Assembly (NCBI GenBank): GCA_037447605.1
Contig: CM074812.1
Span: 2,047,076-2,067,357 of the forward strand
Reading direction: 5' to 3'
Origin: Zygnema circumcarinatum
Lineage: Eukaryota; Streptophyta; Zygnematophyceae; Zygnematales; Zygnemataceae
Length of the DNA: 20,282 bases
The first letter of the stretch is position 1. Each line of letters begins with the position of its first letter. A program made the translations under genes and the position numbers. This document shows, piece after piece, positions 16,795 to 20,282 of the stretch. A model generated the notes under the pieces. The model did not search any database. It was not told the DNA's origin and saw only the letters and a program-made list of their open reading frames with translations.

Positions 16795-17740
16795 GTCGCC
16801 CTCGCCTCCCTCTCCCTCTCCCTCCTTCGCCCTCTCCTCTCTCCCTCTCTCCGTCTCCCTCTCCCTCTCTCTCTCCCTCTCCCTCACTCCAGCCCGTGCG
16901 CAGTCCGCGGCAGCCGTTGGATCTATGACCCGCGCCCGATCTCGCGGCACCGTCGGATACCGCCCTCACCTGTATCGAGATATACCACTTCATGGAACGA
17001 TATATATCGCGATGCGGTACGAAGCGGTACGGTCCATCCAACGGTGTGCGCCGACCGCCGTAACCCAATGGGAACAAGCGCCTCCGCCAGAATCACACGT
17101 CAGTGTACTGCGCGCACAACGCCAACGGCTGTGCGCGCAGCGAATGTGACCAATCGGAGGACTTTTGCTCGAACTCACAGACAATGGAAACTCGCTATAT
17201 CACACACTAATGCACACGGCATATGTATGACGCGGCTCCTCGCCATTGGTCAGCACTAACTAGGGCGTGCGCGCAGTGCAAATAGGGACGGCGACCGCAA
17301 TAATCCTTCGGTATGATTACAGTCAACGGTCGACGGTCAACGGTCATTCAAAACATTTCTTCCTCTGCCCGATCGTGTTCGGCAATGGCGGTATACCACG
17401 TGTCAAACGCGCGTCCCTAGAGATCCTCACAGTGCGCCACGTGTGAGTGGAGGCGGCGACGGCCAACGTATGTTAGCCACGTGGCAATGAACGAGTATAG
17501 GGCATGTTCTGTGGAGACCAAAACGAGTACTGTGGAGGGACGACGCTCCGAGATCAAGTACACCGCAATCACAGCAGAAGCGGTACTCCGCCCTGCGGGG
17601 CGCTAGCGGAGGTGGCGGCGAGGGCGGAGGGAGGGAGAGCGTCTCATAGAAGGAGAGGGGAGAGGGGAGGGGGAGAGGGAGAGGGAGAGGGAGAGGGAGA
17701 GGGAGAGGAGCGGGGGAGGTTTTGGGGGAGGTCCTTTGCT
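16795..17740. promoter_or_regulatory. Divergent promoter region shared by UTP7 (-) and the patatin gene (+)
   Basis: The two start codons are 946 bases apart and face away from each other. Three CACGTG G-boxes lie at 17397-17402, 17438-17443 and 17478-17483. CCAAT boxes are at 17065-17069 and 17150-17154, and an inverted one (ATTGG) at 17245-17249. A 12-base palindrome CGATATATATCG sits at 16998-17009. ACGGTC words are repeated at 17326-17345. CT repeats at 16800-16890 would form the UTP7 leader, and (GGGAGA)n at about 17648-17708 the patatin leader. G-boxes bind plant bZIP/bHLH factors; use here is inferred, and the transcription start sites are unknown. Confidence 0.6.
17648..17710 (+). repeat. 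(GGGAGA)n hexamer array in the patatin 5' region
   Basis: About ten hexamer units of GGGAGA/GGGAGG precede the chosen ATG at 17741. They keep the upstream frame open, so the reading frame extends back to an ATG at 17504 as a Gly-Glu run. This is the main reason not to trust the longer start. Confidence 0.75.
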
Positions 17741-19803
17741 ATGGCAGGCGAGCTGAACCCATTGAATTCCGAGAATAACGCTCTGCCGCAGAGAGGGCAG
17801 CGCGTGAAGAGTGGGAAGGAGAGAGAGGGAGAGGCGGAGAGAGAGGAGAACAGAGAGAGAGAAGAGGAGCTCGCGGGCGTGCGGCTGGAGAGTGGTGGGG
17901 TCGGCATTCATGGCCTGTGGGGGGAGGGAGGAGTCGCTGGGGAGGGCAGAGAGGGAGTGGGAGAGGGATTGGGAGAGGGAGAGAGCGGGAGGGAGAGGAG
18001 GGGCAAGGTGTGCATTCTGAGCATCGACGGAGGCGGCATGAGGGGGGTCATCCCCGCGCGCAGTCTTGCGCACATAGAGGCGCTGCTGCAGGAGAAGACC
18101 GCCAATCCGGACGCGCGGATTGTCGACTACTTCGACATTGTGAGGCCTCCTTTCTTCCGTCCCCCTCTCTCTCTCCCTCCCTCCCTCCCTCTCTCCCTTC
18201 CTCCCTCCATCCCTCGTTGTCTCCCTCTTTTCTATTTCATCATTCTGCCCTTTCCCCTCATTCTCCTACCCTTTGTCTGCCCCTCCCACTCTCCCCGTCT
18301 GTCTTTCTTCTCCTCCCTTTCCCCGTTCAACCTTTTTTTTTCTTTGTTCCTCTCTCTCCCTCTTTGTGCTCCTCTGCGCAATTTAAATATATTTTGCACT
18401 TCACTTCGTCGTTCGTGTAATTCTCTCTCTCTCTTTCTCTCTCTCGCTCTCTGCCTCCCATGATACATTGCTTCTTTATTCATAGCCACCCTTTTAAGCT
18501 CGAGTATTTTTTCCTGATAACCCCAGTTTCCTCATCCTTTCCCCTCTCCCTCTTTCCCTCATCGCTCCTCTCTCCCCCTTCCTCCCCTCCCCCCCTTCCC
18601 CCTATCGTCCGCTTCTCCTCCCTACCCACTACCTCCACTTCCTCAACCCCCCCTTCCCCCCCTTCCCCCCCCCCTCCACACCATATTAAAAGACGACTCA
18701 AAGAGCTCTTGCCGGCTTTACTTTAACCGTTAACACCGTTTAAACCGTTAACCGTTAAAGAGGTTGGGCAGTGTGCAGGGACCTCAGTGGGCGCCCTCCT
18801 CACCTTAATGCTTTTTGCGGAAGGCGAGGACGGCCGCCCACTTTTTCGAGCAAGCGAAGCATGGACCTTTATGAAGGAAAATTGTCAGCACATTTTTTTT
18901 AGCCCGTGGTGGACCGTCTTCTACTCGCGAATTCGCGGCATCTTCTCTCCCAAATTTTCTGCCCGCCCTTTTGAATCTCTCCTCAGCTCCCACCTCTCTC
19001 GGAAAAGTGACGGTCGCCCCCTCACTTTGAGGGATACTTTGCGGCCCATTCTCGTTCCCTGCTACGATATATCGCGAGCAGCCGTATTTTTGTTTTCTAG
19101 GAAATCTGCAATTGAAGATGAGAGATGGAATTTTCGGCTGTGGGAGGTGCTCCGAGCTGCATGTTCTGCGCCGGCGCTTTTTGGGCCCTTCAAGCTGAAG
19201 TCCGTGGATGGTGTGACAGATGTCACGGCTATAGATGGTGCTCTTGTGATGAATAATCCGGTGGGTGATGGGTTTCAGTCATTGTGTGAATGCTGTGGAT
19301 TTGAACTTGAATGCACCTCTACGGTGTTTCTGAGAAGGTCTTATAGCCTTATCGCCAGAAATTTCGAAAGAAACTTAAGAACGATGTTCTAAAGAATCAC
19401 TTCAGAAACTCCACAACTTTCGAAAACAGAGATCAACATTCTCGAAGAATTGCCACTATTGTAAAGAGCTATATCATCTTCTTTGCTTGTTCTGTCCCTG
19501 TCATTAACAGTTGACTTGTTTGTGATCTGCACATGCATGCAGACGATAGCTGTAGTCACTCATGTTCTTCAGAACAAGAGGGAGTTTCCGCATTGTCGCG
19601 GTACAAGAGATATGCTTCTCCTTTCTCTCGGAACGGGACAGTTTTCGCACAAGTACGAGCACGAGCAGGTCCGATCGTGGGGAGTAGCGCAGTGGGCCAA
19701 ACCGGTATTGAAAATAATCGGCGACGGAATCGCAAGTATGGTTGACCAAACAGTGGGGCTCGCCTTCTCAGGAGATGCAAAGCAACAATACTTGCGGCTG
19801 CAG
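17741..19803 (+). CDS. Patatin-like phospholipase (lipid acyl hydrolase), plant group-III-like, 3'-partial
   Basis: Exons 17741-18139, 18772-19260 and 19543-19803 join in phase 0 and give 383 residues; later exons lie beyond the window. Seen: oxyanion loop DGGGMRG (18026-18046); nucleophile elbow GTSVG (18778-18792), restored by joining DYFDI to CAGTSVGALL; and catalytic Asp motif DGA (19234-19242). Patatins use a Ser-Asp dyad to hydrolyse acyl chains from phospho- and galactolipids. The region after the elbow (GRPLFRASEAW, LVPCYDISRAAVFLFSR, FRLWEVLRAACSAPALFGPF, LVMNNP, THVLQNKREFP, LLSLGTG) resembles plant pPLAIII proteins more than classical patatin. A charged Glu/Arg/Gly low-complexity N-terminus of about 90 residues precedes the domain. 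The start is uncertain: ATG 17504 is in frame but would add repeat-encoded sequence; a 6-codon upstream frame begins at 17470. Confidence 0.87.
18140..18771 (+). repeat. Patatin intron 1: C/T-rich with an AACCGTT array near the acceptor
   Basis: The donor is GTGAGG at 18140. Pyrimidine-rich low-complexity sequence fills about 18148-18675. A short array of ACCGTTAA/ACCGTTTAA words lies at 18723-18760, just upstream of the acceptor GGGCAG at 18766-18771. A second CAG seven bases on (18776-18778) would break the frame and the GTSVG motif. Confidence 0.75.
19261..19542 (+). other. Patatin intron 2
   Basis: The donor is GTGGGT at 19261, directly after LVMNNP, and the acceptor ATGCAG is at 19537-19542. 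The join reads NNPTIAVVTHVL, as in plant pPLAIII proteins (NNPTAAAVTHVL-like). The intron is of balanced composition with no repeats. Confidence 0.78.
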
Positions 19804-20282
19804 GTAAACGGGTTTCCGTTCTACCGCATGTGTTGTTGCGCACTCCTTCTCCCCCTCTCTCTTCCCTCTATTCTCCGGTTTTCTCCTCGATCCTTCCCTG
19901 CTGTCACTTCTCCTGCCCCTCTCTCTTTGATTCTTTTCTAATTCTATGTAGTTTCCTTTCTTGCCCTCTTCTCTCTTTGACTCTTCTCTCGTAGTGTCTT
20001 TTCCCTCTGGCTAGGTTGGTTTGCAGCTCCCTTTCCTCGTAATCTCTTCGCCCCTTCCCCATTTCCCCTCCCTCTCCCTCTTCCTCCTCCGTCCTTCCCT
20101 CTCCCACGTTCTCCCTCCATCCATCCCTTCCCCCCCCCCCTTCCTCCCTCTCCCCTCCCCCCCCTTTCCACCCCTTTCCCCTTCCTCCCGCCACATCCAA
20201 ACCTCCCACTTTCCCAACATCTGCTCCCTTACGAAACGAAAACACTCACCTCCCAAAATCTCCCTCCCCTCCACTCCCCTCC
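19804..20282 (+). repeat. Patatin intron 3 (open at the right edge), C/T-rich
   Basis: The donor GTAAAC follows LRLQ at 19803. The rest of the window is pyrimidine-rich low-complexity sequence, with C-runs at about 20131-20140 and 20157-20164. I see no further patatin exon, so the C-terminal part must lie outside the window. Confidence 0.7.

Noticed and set aside
17504-17740. Longer N-terminus of the patatin protein from ATG 17504
   Set aside because: The extension passes through the GGGAGA array and G-box-proximal sequence and shows no family similarity; it stays possible but less likely than 17741.

Overview
The window is nuclear DNA from an intron-rich eukaryote, most likely of the green (streptophyte) lineage. 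Three multi-exon genes can be rebuilt by joining conserved protein segments across GT...AG junctions that keep the reading frame. The green-lineage guess rests on a patatin-like protein of the plant group-III (pPLAIII) type and on CACGTG/CCAAT promoter boxes. The dense CT/GA and CCCTCC low-complexity DNA resembles some charophyte or zygnematophyte assemblies, but the genus is not determined.

Layout: (1) 215-10360, + strand: 18 exons of a P5B-type P-type ATPase (ATP13A2-like). The 5' part lies left of the window. Its 17 introns are filled with pyrimidine or purine repeats. (2) 10361-11046: convergent intergenic space holding both 3' ends. (3) 11047-16794, - strand: a complete seven-exon gene for the nucleolar WD40/BING4CT protein UTP7 (WDR46), 607 aa in my model. 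Its last intron carries about 1.17 kb of G-rich (sense C-rich) minisatellite that is open in all six frames. (4) 16795-17740: a shared divergent promoter region with three G-boxes, CCAAT boxes and small palindromes. (5) 17741 to beyond 19803, + strand: the first three exons of a patatin-like lipid acyl hydrolase with a canonical GTSVG nucleophile elbow; its 3' end is off the window.

The three genes have unrelated jobs: endolysosomal or vacuolar cation/polyamine pumping, 18S rRNA processing, and lipid acyl hydrolysis. This looks like an ordinary gene neighbourhood, not a cluster. UTP7 and the patatin gene may share a promoter; UTP7 and the ATPase face each other tail to tail.

Most long open frames here are artefacts of stop-free repeats such as (CT)n and (CCCTCC)n. 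I saw no mobile element with recognisable ends, no RNA gene and no CRISPR. The oddities worth a second look are a TTTTTAGGG telomere-like 9-mer scattered through introns of two genes, complementary GA/CT tracts flanking particular exons, splice acceptors without a pyrimidine tract, a PPQLP motif in the pump, and a catalytic-Ser group-III-like patatin.
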